Of a stretch of DNA of 64,000 bases, positions 32,737 through 41,673 are shown piece after piece. The DNA comes from Cryobacterium sp. PH31-O1 (GTDB lineage Bacteria > Actinomycetota > Actinomycetes > Actinomycetales > Microbacteriaceae): assembly GCF_030063455.1 (NCBI RefSeq), contig NZ_JASITB010000007.1:186001-250000 (forward strand), read 5' to 3'. The position numbers were made by a program, and so were the translations under genes. Below the pieces are notes generated by a model. It made no database searches, had not been told where the DNA came from, and saw only the letters and a list, made by a program, of their open reading frames with translations. Each line of letters opens with the position of its first letter. Within the stretch, counting starts at the first letter, position 1.

Positions 32737-33142
32737 TAGATCGAGTCTCCGAGCTGGCTGCACGGAACCTGTGCACATCGCGCATTTCCCCCAAATGGGC
32801 GGCATGCTCAGTGCAGCACCTCGAGGCCGGCGGGGGCGCTTCACCGCAGCCGACCATGGCCGGTCATCGCGCCGTATGCCCTGCCGGCAGGCCGCCTAAA
32901 GCGGCACGAGAGAGGGCCTCTGCCACGCGCGGGGTCACTCTCTTCGCGCCCGAAAACGCCGATCGTTTCTGCATCGGTAGACTAGGGAGGTATCTGGCCG
33001 GTATTTTGCTTGCCCGCCAGGCACGAGCGAGGTACGCGTATGCGCGCTGAAGCCCCCTGAGTATTCCTCGCCGGCTTCGCATGCCCGTGCTCGGTCCCCA
33101 AACACCTGGACATGCAGTACCGCAGACAACGAAATGAGATTC
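32737..33142 (+). other. Intergenic region with RNase J leader
   Basis: I see no convincing gene in these 400 bases. A TAGACT box at 32978-32983 is a possible -10 for the RNase J gene and would leave a leader of about 155 bases. No recognised RNA element was identified; the leader has several GC-rich stems but none that I can name. Confidence 0.4.
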
Positions 33143-34828
33143 ATGAATAACCACTACCTCGACCTGAGCACTCCGCCGGCGCTGCCGGCTCGCGGCATGC
33201 GCATCATCCCGCTCGGAGGCCTCGGCGAGATCGGCCGCAACATGACCGTCTTCGAGCACAAGGGAAAGCTGCTCATCATCGACTGCGGCGTTCTCTTTCC
33301 CGAGGACAACCAGCCCGGCATCAACGTGATCCTGCCCGACTTCACCGCCATCCGCGACCGTCTGCAGGATATCGAGGCCATCGTGCTCACCCACGGCCAC
33401 GAAGACCACATCGGCGCCGTTCCGTATCTGCTCAAGGAACGCGGCGACATTCCCGTCGTCGGTTCCAAGCTGACCCTGGCCTTCCTCGCGGCCAAGCTGC
33501 AGGAGCACCGCCTCAGCCAGAACTTCGTGGAGGTGAAAGAGGGTGAGCGCCGCACGATCGGCCAGTTCGACCTCGAGTTCATCGCCGTCAACCACTCCAT
33601 CCCCGACGGCCTGGCCATCGCCATCCGCACCGAAGCTGGCCTCGTGCTCGCCACCGGTGACTTCAAGATGGACCAGTTCCCGCTCGATAAGCGCCTGACC
33701 GACCTCGGCGCGTTCGCGCGCCTGGCCGAAGAGGGCGTCGACCTGTTCATGACGGACTCGACCAACGCCGAGGTTCCCGGCTTCACCACCGCCGAGAAGG
33801 ACATCGGACCGGCGATCGACACCGTGTTCCGCACCTCGCCGCGCCGCATCATCGTGTCGAGCTTCGCGAGCCACGTGCACCGCATCCAGCAGGTCATCGA
33901 CGCTGCCGTCAAGCACAACCGCAAGGTGGCCTTCGTGGGCCGCTCCATGGTGCGCAACATGGGCATTGCCACTGAGCTCGGCTACCTCAACGTTCCCAAG
34001 GGCCTGATCGTTGACATGAAGGCGCTCGAGCGTATGAAGGACGACAAGGTCGTTCTCATCTGCACCGGTTCGCAGGGTGAGCCGATGGCTGCGCTCTCGC
34101 GCATGGCCAACCGTGAGCACGTCATCAAGATCGGCGAGGGCGATACCGTGCTGCTGGCGAGCTCGCTGATCCCCGGCAACGAGAACTCCATCTACCGTGT
34201 CATCAATGGCCTGATCCGCTGGGGCGCGAACGTCGTGCACAAGGGCAACGCCAAGGTGCACGTCTCCGGCCACGCCAGTGCTGGCGAGCTCGTCTACTGC
34301 TACAACATCGTCAAGCCGGTCAACGTCATGCCGATCCACGGGGAGTGGCGTCACCTCACGGCCAACGCCGACCTGGCCATCGCGACCGGTGTCCCCGAAG
34401 AGAACGTCATCGTCGTGGAAGACGGCGTGGTCGTCGACCTCGTCGACGGTCACGCGAAGGTCACCGGCCGGGTCGTCGCCGACTACATCTTCGTCGACGG
34501 GATGACCGTGGGCGGGGCATCCACTGCCGCGATGGAAGACCGTCGCAAGCTAGCCGAGGACGGCACCATCACCATCCTCGGAATTCTCAACGCCAAGACC
34601 GGCACGCTTTCCGAGCCGGTCGAGTTTCTGGCCCGCGGATTCGTGCACGACGATGAGTGGGTCAAGGGTGCCACCAAGGTCATCGATGAGGCCATGAAGG
34701 CCGCGAACCGCATCAAGATCGTCGACGGTGCCGAACTTGAGGACCTGTTCACGCAGTCGGTGAGCCGCTGGATGAACCGCAAGTACCGTCGCAGCCCCGT
34801 CATCACCTCCGTGGTGGTTGACGCCTAA
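33143..34828 (+). CDS. rnj: Ribonuclease J
   Basis: A 561-residue metallo-beta-lactamase/beta-CASP RNase with endonuclease and 5'-3' exonuclease activity in RNA processing. Seen: the zinc motif LTHGHEDHIGAVP (HxHxDH), LATGDFKMDQ, MTDSTNAEVPG, the beta-CASP blocks ICTGSQGEPMAALSRMA and HVSGHAS, MPIHGEWRHL, and a C-terminal RNase J domain ending YRRSPVITSVVVDA. The ATG at 33143 has GAGA just upstream; the ATG at 33134 is the alternative. In many actinobacteria rnj follows dapA; here it is separate. A strong terminator follows. Confidence 0.95.
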   Translation: MNNHYLDLSTPPALPARGMRIIPLGGLGEIGRNMTVFEHKGKLLIIDCGVLFPEDNQPGINVILPDFTAIRDRLQDIEAIVLTHGHEDHIGAVPYLLKERGDIPVVGSKLTLAFLAAKLQEHRLSQNFVEVKEGERRTIGQFDLEFIAVNHSIPDGLAIAIRTEAGLVLATGDFKMDQFPLDKRLTDLGAFARLAEEGVDLFMTDSTNAEVPGFTTAEKDIGPAIDTVFRTSPRRIIVSSFASHVHRIQQVIDAAVKHNRKVAFVGRSMVRNMGIATELGYLNVPKGLIVDMKALERMKDDKVVLICTGSQGEPMAALSRMANREHVIKIGEGDTVLLASSLIPGNENSIYRVINGLIRWGANVVHKGNAKVHVSGHASAGELVYCYNIVKPVNVMPIHGEWRHLTANADLAIATGVPEENVIVVEDGVVVDLVDGHAKVTGRVVADYIFVDGMTVGGASTAAMEDRRKLAEDGTITILGILNAKTGTLSEPVEFLARGFVHDDEWVKGATKVIDEAMKAANRIKIVDGAELEDLFTQSVSRWMNRKYRRSPVITSVVVDA

Positions 34829-34844
34829 CCGTCGCAGCAGAGAG

Positions 34845-34877
34845 AACGGCCGCATCCTCGACGGGATGCGGCCGTTT
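34845..34877 (+). terminator. Intrinsic terminator after RNase J
   Basis: AACGGCCGCATCC and its exact complement form a 13-bp stem with a 6-base loop, then TTT. It lies 17 bases after the stop. Nearly symmetrical, it could also serve the converging prfC transcript. Confidence 0.88.
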
Positions 34878-35040
34878 CTGTTTGCCTGCCAGTGATTCGC
34901 TTCTGTGGCACATTCAGGAAATTCTTCGACCAGAGGCAGCGTCGGCTCGTGATGCCGGGCCGGTACGCTCGTGGGGCGGCGGTTTTCCTGAATGAGCCCC
35001 AAGGCGCCCGGGCTGAAGGCGTAACCCGGAAGAAGCAGGG

Positions 35041-36654
35041 CTACAGGAAGTCGTCGGCCGTTGCGTTCGCGATGTCGATGAGCACAAGTTTCGGGTTCTC
35101 CTTGGCGATCGCCTGCAGCCGCCACGGCGTGCTGAACAGGGCGAGCAACGTGCCGTCCGAGCGGGTGAAGACCTCCACCTGGCGGGTTCCGGCGAGTACC
35201 AGCGCGCTCTCCTTGTCGGTCTTGCGGGCCACCTGGTATGGCAGCGCTTCCATGCGGATATCGGCGTGAAAGTCGTGCACCATGCGGTCTTCGACGACCT
35301 CGAACTGCATCGGCCCGACAGCACCCAGCACGGGAGCCTGCTCACCACGCACCTCGGAGCGCATCACCTGGATGACGCCCTCATGGTCGAGCTGGTCGAT
35401 GCCGCGCCGAAACTGCTTGTGCTTGCTGCTGTCAACCGGGCGGATTGCCCGAAAATGCTCGGGGGAGAACAGCGGCAGTGGCGGAAATTCCACCCGTTCG
35501 TCTTCGAAGATCGAGTCGCCCACGCGCAGCGCTGACGCGTTCACGAGCCCGACGATGTCGCCGGGCCAGGCCTGGTCGGTGACGGTGCGTTCTTTGCCGA
35601 ACAGCTGCTGAGCGTACTTGGTGGCGAAGGGGCGACCGGTCGCGGCGTGGGTGACGATCATGCCGCGGCGAAATTCGCCGGAACACACGCGCACGAAGGC
35701 TACATGGTCGCGGTGCGCCGAGTTCATGCCGGACTGTACCTTGAACACGAACCCGGAGAAGGGTGAGGTGACCTCGCGCGGGTTGCCGTCGATGTCTGTG
35801 CGAGCTTCGGCCGATGGTGCGAACTCCACCAGGGTGTCGAGCAGTTGCTGCACTCCGAAGTTCGCCACGGCCGCGCAGAACAGCACCGGGGTGGTCTGTC
35901 CGTCGAGAAACAGTTCGGAGTCGTGATTTTGCGATTCGGCGTCGAGCAGTTCTGATTCTTCGACAGCGGATGCCCACGCCGGGCCTTCCTCGCTTGCCGC
36001 CTCCGCCGCATCCAGCCGCACCGATTCGGCCACGGTCGCCCCGCCTGCGGTGCGGGTGTAGCGCAGAAAGTCGCCGGAGCGGCGATCGAGTACGCCGCGC
36101 AGGTCGCCGGCCTCGCCGACCGGCCAGTTCAGCGGGGTCGGCAGCAGACCGGTGCGTGTCTGGATCTCGTCCATCAGGGCCAGGGGAGTGTCGCCCGGGC
36201 GGTCCCACTTGTTGATGACGGTGATGACCGGAAGCCCTCGTTGTTTGCAGACCGCGAACAGCTTCATGGTCTGCGGCTCGAGACCCTTGGCGGCGTCGAC
36301 AAGCATCACGGCGGCATCCACTGCGGAGAGCACCCGAAAGGTGTCTTCCGAGAAGTCCGCGTGGCCGGGGGTGTCGACGAGGTTGATCACGGCGTCGTGG
36401 TATTCGAACTGAATGGCGGCGCTGGTGACCGAAATGCCACGGGCCTTTTCCATCTCCATCCAGTCAGAGACGGTGCCGCTGCGGCCGGCCTTGCCGTGCG
36501 TCGCACCGGCAGAGGTGATCGCGCGAGCGTGCAGCAGCAGTGCCTCGGTGAGGGTGGACTTGCCGGCGTCGGGGTGGGAGATCACGGCGAAGGTGCGGCG
36601 TCGCTTGGCCTCACGGGGAACCTGGGGGTTGGGCACGGAGGCGTCGGTGGTCAT
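35041..36654 (-). CDS. prfC: Peptide chain release factor 3
   Basis: A 537-residue translational GTPase that recycles RF1/RF2 from the ribosome after termination. Seen: G1 SHPDAGKSTLTEALL, G2 region GISVTSAAIQFEY, G3 DTPGHADFSEDT, G4 NKWDR, then domain II (FVRVCSGEFRRGM) and the RF3 C-terminal domain (GAVGPMQFEVVEDRM). The ATG at 36654 follows AGGAAAG; the frame is open to 36855 but the added residues are not family-like. It stands alone between the RNase J gene and a divergent aldo/keto reductase. Confidence 0.95.
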   Translation of the reverse strand: MTTDASVPNPQVPREAKRRRTFAVISHPDAGKSTLTEALLLHARAITSAGATHGKAGRSGTVSDWMEMEKARGISVTSAAIQFEYHDAVINLVDTPGHADFSEDTFRVLSAVDAAVMLVDAAKGLEPQTMKLFAVCKQRGLPVITVINKWDRPGDTPLALMDEIQTRTGLLPTPLNWPVGEAGDLRGVLDRRSGDFLRYTRTAGGATVAESVRLDAAEAASEEGPAWASAVEESELLDAESQNHDSELFLDGQTTPVLFCAAVANFGVQQLLDTLVEFAPSAEARTDIDGNPREVTSPFSGFVFKVQSGMNSAHRDHVAFVRVCSGEFRRGMIVTHAATGRPFATKYAQQLFGKERTVTDQAWPGDIVGLVNASALRVGDSIFEDERVEFPPLPLFSPEHFRAIRPVDSSKHKQFRRGIDQLDHEGVIQVMRSEVRGEQAPVLGAVGPMQFEVVEDRMVHDFHADIRMEALPYQVARKTDKESALVLAGTRQVEVFTRSDGTLLALFSTPWRLQAIAKENPKLVLIDIANATADDFL

Positions 36655-36984
36655 GGCTGCTTTCCTGCGGCTGATTCGGGCAAGATACCTCGCCAGCCGG
36701 TCGATGATCTCATGATTCGACAGGCGGCGGCCCAGGGCGGATATGCACCTGCACAGGCAGCCCAATTTTTGCGCAATCTTCAGTCTAACAAATCGAGGAC
36801 GCACCGACTGGCGGCCGGCAACAATCACCCCTATTTGGCCGCCAGGGACGTACATTTTGGTAACGGTTTAGCGTGCCGCCGGGAAATGTCGGCGGCCTCG
36901 CCTAAGGTCGGGCCAAGAACACTTTAAGACGAGAAGAACCGGCAGAAGTGAATGGTCGGGCGAGCATCCAGGGAGGAAACCGCA
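36655..36984. other. Divergent intergenic region between prfC and the aldo/keto reductase
   Basis: No gene is supported here. It contains a 7-bp stem hairpin (36875-36896) and a TAAGGT box (36903-36908) that could be the -10 of the reductase gene with a leader of about 70 bases. The stretch 36770-36800 is AT-richer and may hold the prfC promoter. Confidence 0.35.
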
Positions 36985-38004
36985 ATGCCCCGACAGGTGG
37001 TCTCATCTTCCCTGGATGCGATGTCGGTCGACCGTGCCCAACTGGCCCAACCAGGGCAGACGGAGACAACCGTTGGTTCGGATGCGGTGCGCCGCCAGAT
37101 TCCGGGAACCGAGCTGCGCGTGCATCCGTTGGCCCTGGGATGCAACGCGTTCGGCTGGACGGCAACCGGTGAAGCCTCCCACGCTATTCTCGACGCGCAC
37201 CGAGACCTCGGTGGCAATTTTCTCGACACCGCCGACAGCTTCGCCGCCGGGCGCAGTGAAGTGATCATCGGGTCGTGGCTGCGCTCGCGCGGCGCACGCA
37301 CCGAGACCGTTCTGGCCACCAAGATCGGCCGCAATCTCGACAATCCCGGGTTGAGGCAGCGCAGCATCGTGGCCGCCGTCGAAGCCAGCCTGGTGCGGCT
37401 CGGCACCGACTATCTCGACCTGCTCTACTTTCACTTCGACGACAAGAACGTAGCCCTCGAGGAGAGCCTCGTTGCCGTTGACGCCCTCGTGCGCGCCGGC
37501 AAGGTGCGCTACCTCGGTGCGAGCAATTTCTCAGCCGAGCGGCTCATGGAGGCCAGGGTGCTCTCGGCCCTCGGCCTGCCCAAGTTCGTCGCCGCCGAAA
37601 CCCCATATAACCTCGTGCATCGCGCCGAACTCGAAAAAGACGTCGCCGTCGTCGCCCGCGCCCAACACCTCGCACTGATGCCCGGCTTCGCCCTCGCGCA
37701 TGGCTTTCTGGCCGGCGCGTTTCGCACCAAAGCGGATGCCGCCGGCACCGCCCGCGGCCAGCTCGCCGCGGTCTACCTCAACCGCCGATCGCTGCGCGTG
37801 CTCGCCGTCGTCGACCGCATCGCCGCCGCACAAAAGGCGGCCCCGGCGTCAATCGCCCTCGCCTGGTTGCTCGCCCGGCCCGACGTGGTGGCGCCGGTTG
37901 CCGGTGCCGGTCGGGCCGACCAGGTGCTGTCCCTGGTCGCGGCAGCAGGCATCCGTCTCGGCCGTAATGACCTGCTCGACCTCGACCGGGTGTCCGCCTA
38001 CTGA
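36985..38004 (+). CDS. Aldo/keto reductase family protein with Tyr-to-Phe at the active site
   Basis: A 339-residue TIM-barrel protein of the aldo/keto reductase family. The usual tetrad is Asp-Tyr-Lys-His. Asp (LDTAD), Lys (LATKIG) and His (YFHFDD) are visible, but the catalytic Tyr position in D-T-A-D-x-Y-x-x-G-x-S-E is Phe: ADSFAAGRSE (F86, codon TTC at 37240). That would be expected to weaken or remove carbonyl reduction, though some divergent members use other acids or have other roles. Cofactor-binding C-terminal residues (VAPVAGAGRADQV) look normal in place. The first 38 residues are an unusual extension. The ATG at 36985 follows GGGAGGAAA. Confidence 0.87.
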   Translation: MPRQVVSSSLDAMSVDRAQLAQPGQTETTVGSDAVRRQIPGTELRVHPLALGCNAFGWTATGEASHAILDAHRDLGGNFLDTADSFAAGRSEVIIGSWLRSRGARTETVLATKIGRNLDNPGLRQRSIVAAVEASLVRLGTDYLDLLYFHFDDKNVALEESLVAVDALVRAGKVRYLGASNFSAERLMEARVLSALGLPKFVAAETPYNLVHRAELEKDVAVVARAQHLALMPGFALAHGFLAGAFRTKADAAGTARGQLAAVYLNRRSLRVLAVVDRIAAAQKAAPASIALAWLLARPDVVAPVAGAGRADQVLSLVAAAGIRLGRNDLLDLDRVSAY

Positions 38005-38025
38005 TCCATCGACGCGGCGAGAGCC

Positions 38026-38616
38026 CTAGTCGCCGGACTCGTCGAGCACACGCTGGATAGCGCGCAGCAGGGCGGTGTGGGCACCGATCGGGTCGCCGAG
38101 GTTGGCGCCGGCGAAGGCGCCGTCCCTGGCGAGAAAGAAATCGTCGGCGGCATCGCCGGGTCTGGCGTGGCCCATGCCCCGGAACATATCTTCGATCGAT
38201 CGGCCGTACCAGTCACGATGGGCTGCTACCGCCTGCCGCACGGGATGGGCCGGGTCGGTGAATTGGGCGGCCGCATTGATGAATGGGCAGCCGTGAAAGC
38301 CTTCGCGAATGACCTGGGCCGAGATCTCGGTGACGACGCCACGCAGGCGTTGTTCGGGCGTATCGAAGCGGGTGTCGAGACTCGCGAGAAAATCGCGGGC
38401 GAGACGGTCCCGGCCCTGCAGGTATACGACGATCAGGGCGTCTTTCGAGCGGTAGTACTTATAGAACGTGGCTTTGGTGACCTTGGACTCGCTGATGATG
38501 CGATCCACACCCACGGTGTGAACACCCTCGGTATAGAAAAGGCGGTCGGCGGTGGCGAGGATACGCACCTTGGCGTGGGTCGCCGGCCGAACGGCCTCAG
38601 CTGTCAGCGTCGTCAT
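38026..38616 (-). CDS. TetR family regulator
   Basis: A 196-residue TetR regulator. Helix-turn-helix: ILATADRLFYTEGVHTVGVDRIISESKVTKATFYKYYRSKDALI. The C-terminal domain begins LQGRDRLARDFLASLD. The start at 38616 is preceded by AAGGAG; an in-frame extension to 38730 would translate the operator region and is rejected. A perfect palindrome lies 95 bases upstream. It is convergent with the aldo/keto reductase gene (21-base gap) and divergent from the M16 peptidase; the regulated genes are not certain beyond itself. Confidence 0.87.
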   Translation of the reverse strand: MTTLTAEAVRPATHAKVRILATADRLFYTEGVHTVGVDRIISESKVTKATFYKYYRSKDALIVVYLQGRDRLARDFLASLDTRFDTPEQRLRGVVTEISAQVIREGFHGCPFINAAAQFTDPAHPVRQAVAAHRDWYGRSIEDMFRGMGHARPGDAADDFFLARDGAFAGANLGDPIGAHTALLRAIQRVLDESGD

Positions 38617-38710
38617 GCTGGACTCCTTGGTCGAGGGGTAGAAAATAGCCCCTGATGAGCGCACATTCGGGGGTTTTCCCCGGTCGGCATCCAGACTGTA
38701 ACACACCCTA

Positions 38711-38726
38711 GACAGACCAGTCTGTC
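38711..38726. promoter_or_regulatory. TetR operator: perfect palindrome
   Basis: GACAGAC-CA-GTCTGTC, a 7-bp inverted repeat typical of TetR family operators. It overlaps TTGCGA and TAGGGT on the minus strand, so binding would block transcription of the tetR gene. Confidence 0.7.
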
Positions 38727-38829
38727 GCAAGCGGCTGCACGAGCCATTCCGGCCAAACTGGGGGTACGTCGTCGGGATACCAGGCTCGCGCCGGTCGTCC
38801 TGATCGGGTCTTGTAAGGTGGTGGATGAT

Positions 38830-40173
38830 ATGAACGGTGCAGTCGACTTTCCCCTAGACCAGGCCGAACTCTCGTTTCGGGCCGCTGGCGATGCCCTCGT
38901 GCGTCGCACCGTCCTGCCCAGCGGGGTGCGCATCCTGAGCGAGCAGGTACCGGGTGCCCGCAGCCTCACCATCGGCTATTGGGTGGCCGTCGGCTCCCGC
39001 GACGAACAACCGGGCCATTTCGGCTCCACTCACTTTCTCGAGCACCTGCTCTTCAAGGGAACGTCAACACGCTCTGCCCTCGACATAGCAATATCCTTCG
39101 ACGCGGTCGGCGGCGAACACAACGCCATGACCGCCAAGGAATACACCTGCTATTACGCCAAGGTGCAGGACCGCGACCTCGGCATGGCCATCGACGTGCT
39201 CACCGACATGCTGACCTCTTCCAAACTAGATTCCGATGAATTCGAAACCGAACGCGGCGTCATCCTCGAGGAGCTCGCCATGGCCGACGACGACCCGGCC
39301 GACGTCGCCAACGAGCGATTCTTCGAGGCTGTGCTGGGTAAGCATCCGCTCGGCCGCCCGATCGGCGGCAGCGCCGACAATATTCGGGGTGCCACCCGTA
39401 CAGCCGTGTGGGAGCACTACCAGGCCAACTATCGCCCGCAGGACCTCGTCGTCACCGTTGCCGGTGCCGTCGACCACGACGAACTTGTCACTGCCGTAAC
39501 CCGGGCCCTCGAACGGGCCGGCTGGGACCTTGGCATTGCCCAGACCCCGGTCAGCCGGCGCGGCGGTCTGCCAGCGGAGATTCACCAGGGCCAGGCCTTG
39601 ACCATCGTCAAGCGCCCCCTCGAGCAGGCAAATCTGCTGCTCGGCATGCCCGGCCTGTTGGCGACCGACGACCGGCGAGTCACCATGAGCGTGCTCACCT
39701 CCATCTTCGGCGGGGGCATGTCGAGCCGACTGTTCCAGGAAGTGCGGGAGAAGCGCGGCTTGGCCTACTCGGTCTACTCTTTCGCGCCCGGATACTCCGA
39801 TGCCGGCCTGTTCGGCATGTATGCGGGGTGCACACCGGCCAAGGCCGGCCAGGTGGCCGAGCTCATGCTCAGCGAGTTGCACCGCCTCGCCGACGGCGGC
39901 GTGACCGCCGACGAGATGAAGCGGGCGTCCGGCCAGTTGAGTGGGGCATCCGCTCTCGCGCTGGAGGACTCGGACACCCGCATGTCCCGGTTGGGTCGCT
40001 CTGAGATCACCCTCGGTGAGTTCGCCGATCTCGACGAGGCGCTGCGGCGACTCGCACTCGTCACCGCGACCGACGTGCGGCAACTGGCTGCGGAGTTGGC
40101 GAGCGGTCCGGTGTCGATCTCGGCCGTCGGAGCCCTCGAAGACGACGCGTTCGCTGCCATCCTCCCGGGCTGA
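38830..40173 (+). CDS. M16 family zinc metallopeptidase (processing-peptidase-like)
   Basis: A 447-residue M16B peptidase. The inverted zinc motif HFLEH is present (in STHFLEHLLFKG), with the downstream acidic ligand in VILEELAMADDDPADV. The C-terminal half is the inactive partner-like domain with REKRGLAYSVYSFAPGYSD. Such enzymes degrade peptides and processed signal sequences in the cytosol. In many actinobacteria this gene follows pnp; here it is 29 kb away. The ATG at 38830 has AAGGTGG upstream; the same bases make a TAAGGT -10 box, so a short-leader transcript is also possible. Confidence 0.9.
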   Translation: MNGAVDFPLDQAELSFRAAGDALVRRTVLPSGVRILSEQVPGARSLTIGYWVAVGSRDEQPGHFGSTHFLEHLLFKGTSTRSALDIAISFDAVGGEHNAMTAKEYTCYYAKVQDRDLGMAIDVLTDMLTSSKLDSDEFETERGVILEELAMADDDPADVANERFFEAVLGKHPLGRPIGGSADNIRGATRTAVWEHYQANYRPQDLVVTVAGAVDHDELVTAVTRALERAGWDLGIAQTPVSRRGGLPAEIHQGQALTIVKRPLEQANLLLGMPGLLATDDRRVTMSVLTSIFGGGMSSRLFQEVREKRGLAYSVYSFAPGYSDAGLFGMYAGCTPAKAGQVAELMLSELHRLADGGVTADEMKRASGQLSGASALALEDSDTRMSRLGRSEITLGEFADLDEALRRLALVTATDVRQLAAELASGPVSISAVGALEDDAFAAILPG

Positions 40174-40234
40174 TCGGTCGCTACCCGCTTCTGCACCATC
40201 CGGCCCAGCCGGGTCTCAAACTGTGAAATGGACA

Positions 40235-40840
40235 ATGATGCCCCAGTACATCTACCTGGTACGCCACGGCGAGCAGCAGGATGCCGAACATGGCCTGCAC
40301 GATGGCCCCCTCTCGCCACGAGGCAAGCGCCAGGCACTGCTGATCGCCGACCGCCTCAGCGGGGTTCCGTTCACGGGGGCCTGGCATTCGCCGCTGCAGC
40401 GCGCCGCCGAGACCGCCCAGATCATGGCGGAACGGCTGCCAGCCCTGCAGAGCGAGCCGTCGGCATTGCTCTTCGACTGCATTCCCTCGGGGCGGGCCGC
40501 CGAAACGCCGTCGGCGTACGACCCGTTCTTCGGCTCGGTCACCGACGACGAGATCGCCGCCGGACGTGCCCAGATGGAAGACGCCGTTGCCGAATTTCTG
40601 CAGCCTCGTCGCAGCCAGCGGCACGACCTGCTGATCACCCACAATTTCGTAATCGCCTGGTTTGTGCGTGAGGTTCTTGGAGCCCCCGACTGGCGCTGGG
40701 TCGGCATTAACCAGGCCCATTGCGGCCTGACCGTGCTGCAGCAGAAACCGGGTCGTCCGTGGACGCTTGTCACCCACAACGACCTCGGTCACCTGCCGGT
40801 CGAATTGCGCACCGGCCTGCCAGAACCCCTGATGTTCTAG
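40235..40840 (+). CDS. Histidine phosphatase family protein
   Basis: A 201-residue phosphoglycerate-mutase-like phosphatase. The catalytic RHG motif is at the N-terminus (YLVRHGEQQ); the downstream catalytic residues fit AWHSPLQRAAETA, and the second histidine is in LLITHNFVIAWFV. Substrate is unknown. Two in-frame ATGs (40235, 40238) lie together with only a weak ribosome binding site, so the exact start is uncertain by one codon. It is placed between the M16 peptidase and dapB, as in related actinobacteria. Confidence 0.88.
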   Translation: MMPQYIYLVRHGEQQDAEHGLHDGPLSPRGKRQALLIADRLSGVPFTGAWHSPLQRAAETAQIMAERLPALQSEPSALLFDCIPSGRAAETPSAYDPFFGSVTDDEIAAGRAQMEDAVAEFLQPRRSQRHDLLITHNFVIAWFVREVLGAPDWRWVGINQAHCGLTVLQQKPGRPWTLVTHNDLGHLPVELRTGLPEPLMF

Positions 40841-40893
40841 GCGGTCCTATTCTCGGCGGCCGTGCGCGGGCAAGTGACCGGCCGATCAATTGG

Positions 40894-40899
40894 TAGATT
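40894..40899 (+). promoter_or_regulatory. -10 box of dapB, leaderless
   Basis: TAGATT ends six bases before the ATG at 40906, with no ribosome binding site between. Confidence 0.5.
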
Positions 40900-40905
40900 G
40901 GATTC

Positions 40906-41673
40906 ATGACAACGACGGTGGCCATCATTGGCGCAACGGGCAAGATGGGCCGCCTGGTCTCCGACCTGATCGAACGAACCGAGGGGTATGAGGTTGTCGC
41001 CAGACTCGATTCGCACAGTGACCTGAGCGAGATGCTCCCCGCGCAGATCGCCGTCGACCTGACCCGCCCCGACGTGAGCCGCGACGTCGTCGACTTCGCG
41101 ACCGAACACGGCATGCGGGTGCTGGTCGGCACGTCCGGCTGGAGCCAGGACGGCATCGACGCTCTCAGCCGCCGTCTCGCTGGCCGCAACGACACCGGCG
41201 TCATCATCATTCCGAACTTTTCCATCGGTTCGGTACTCGCAACGGCATTCGCCGCCCTCGCCGCCCGGTTCTACGACTCCATCGAAATCGTCGAAGCGCA
41301 TCAACCGGCCAAAGTTGACTCACCCTCGGGTACGGCGGTGCGCACCGCCGAACTCATCGGCCGGGCCCGCGCCGCCCTGGGCCCCGTCTCGGCACCGCAT
41401 ACCGACCAGCGTGCCCGCGGCCAGCAGGTCTCGAGCGTGCCAGTGCACAGCCTGCGTCTGTCCGGCCTGCTGGCCCGGCAGGACGTCTTTCTGGGCGGCA
41501 CCGGGGAAACCCTGACGATCAGCCACAATACGCTGTCCCCGAGCGCCTACGAGAGCGGTATTCTGCTGGCCCTCGCAGCAGCGCGAACGGCTACGGGAGT
41601 GACGGTCGGCCTCGACCAAATCGTCGATCTGGGATTCGGTGCGCCGACCACCAGCGAAGGAGCCATCAAATGA
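40906..41673 (+). CDS. dapB: 4-hydroxy-tetrahydrodipicolinate reductase
   Basis: A 255-residue NAD(P)H-dependent reductase in the lysine/diaminopimelate route, acting right after DapA. Seen: the nucleotide-binding GATGKMG, VGTSGWS, PNFSIGSV and the substrate motif, which reads EAHQPAKVDSPSGTA. In E. coli this is EAHHRHK, where the first His (H159) and Lys are catalytic and the second His (H160) contacts substrate. Here the first His (H132) and the Lys are kept but the second is Gln (Q133, CAA at 41302). Activity is probably retained, with altered substrate contact. The start is leaderless; the stop overlaps the next gene (ATGA). Confidence 0.93.
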   Translation: MTTTVAIIGATGKMGRLVSDLIERTEGYEVVARLDSHSDLSEMLPAQIAVDLTRPDVSRDVVDFATEHGMRVLVGTSGWSQDGIDALSRRLAGRNDTGVIIIPNFSIGSVLATAFAALAARFYDSIEIVEAHQPAKVDSPSGTAVRTAELIGRARAALGPVSAPHTDQRARGQQVSSVPVHSLRLSGLLARQDVFLGGTGETLTISHNTLSPSAYESGILLALAAARTATGVTVGLDQIVDLGFGAPTTSEGAIK

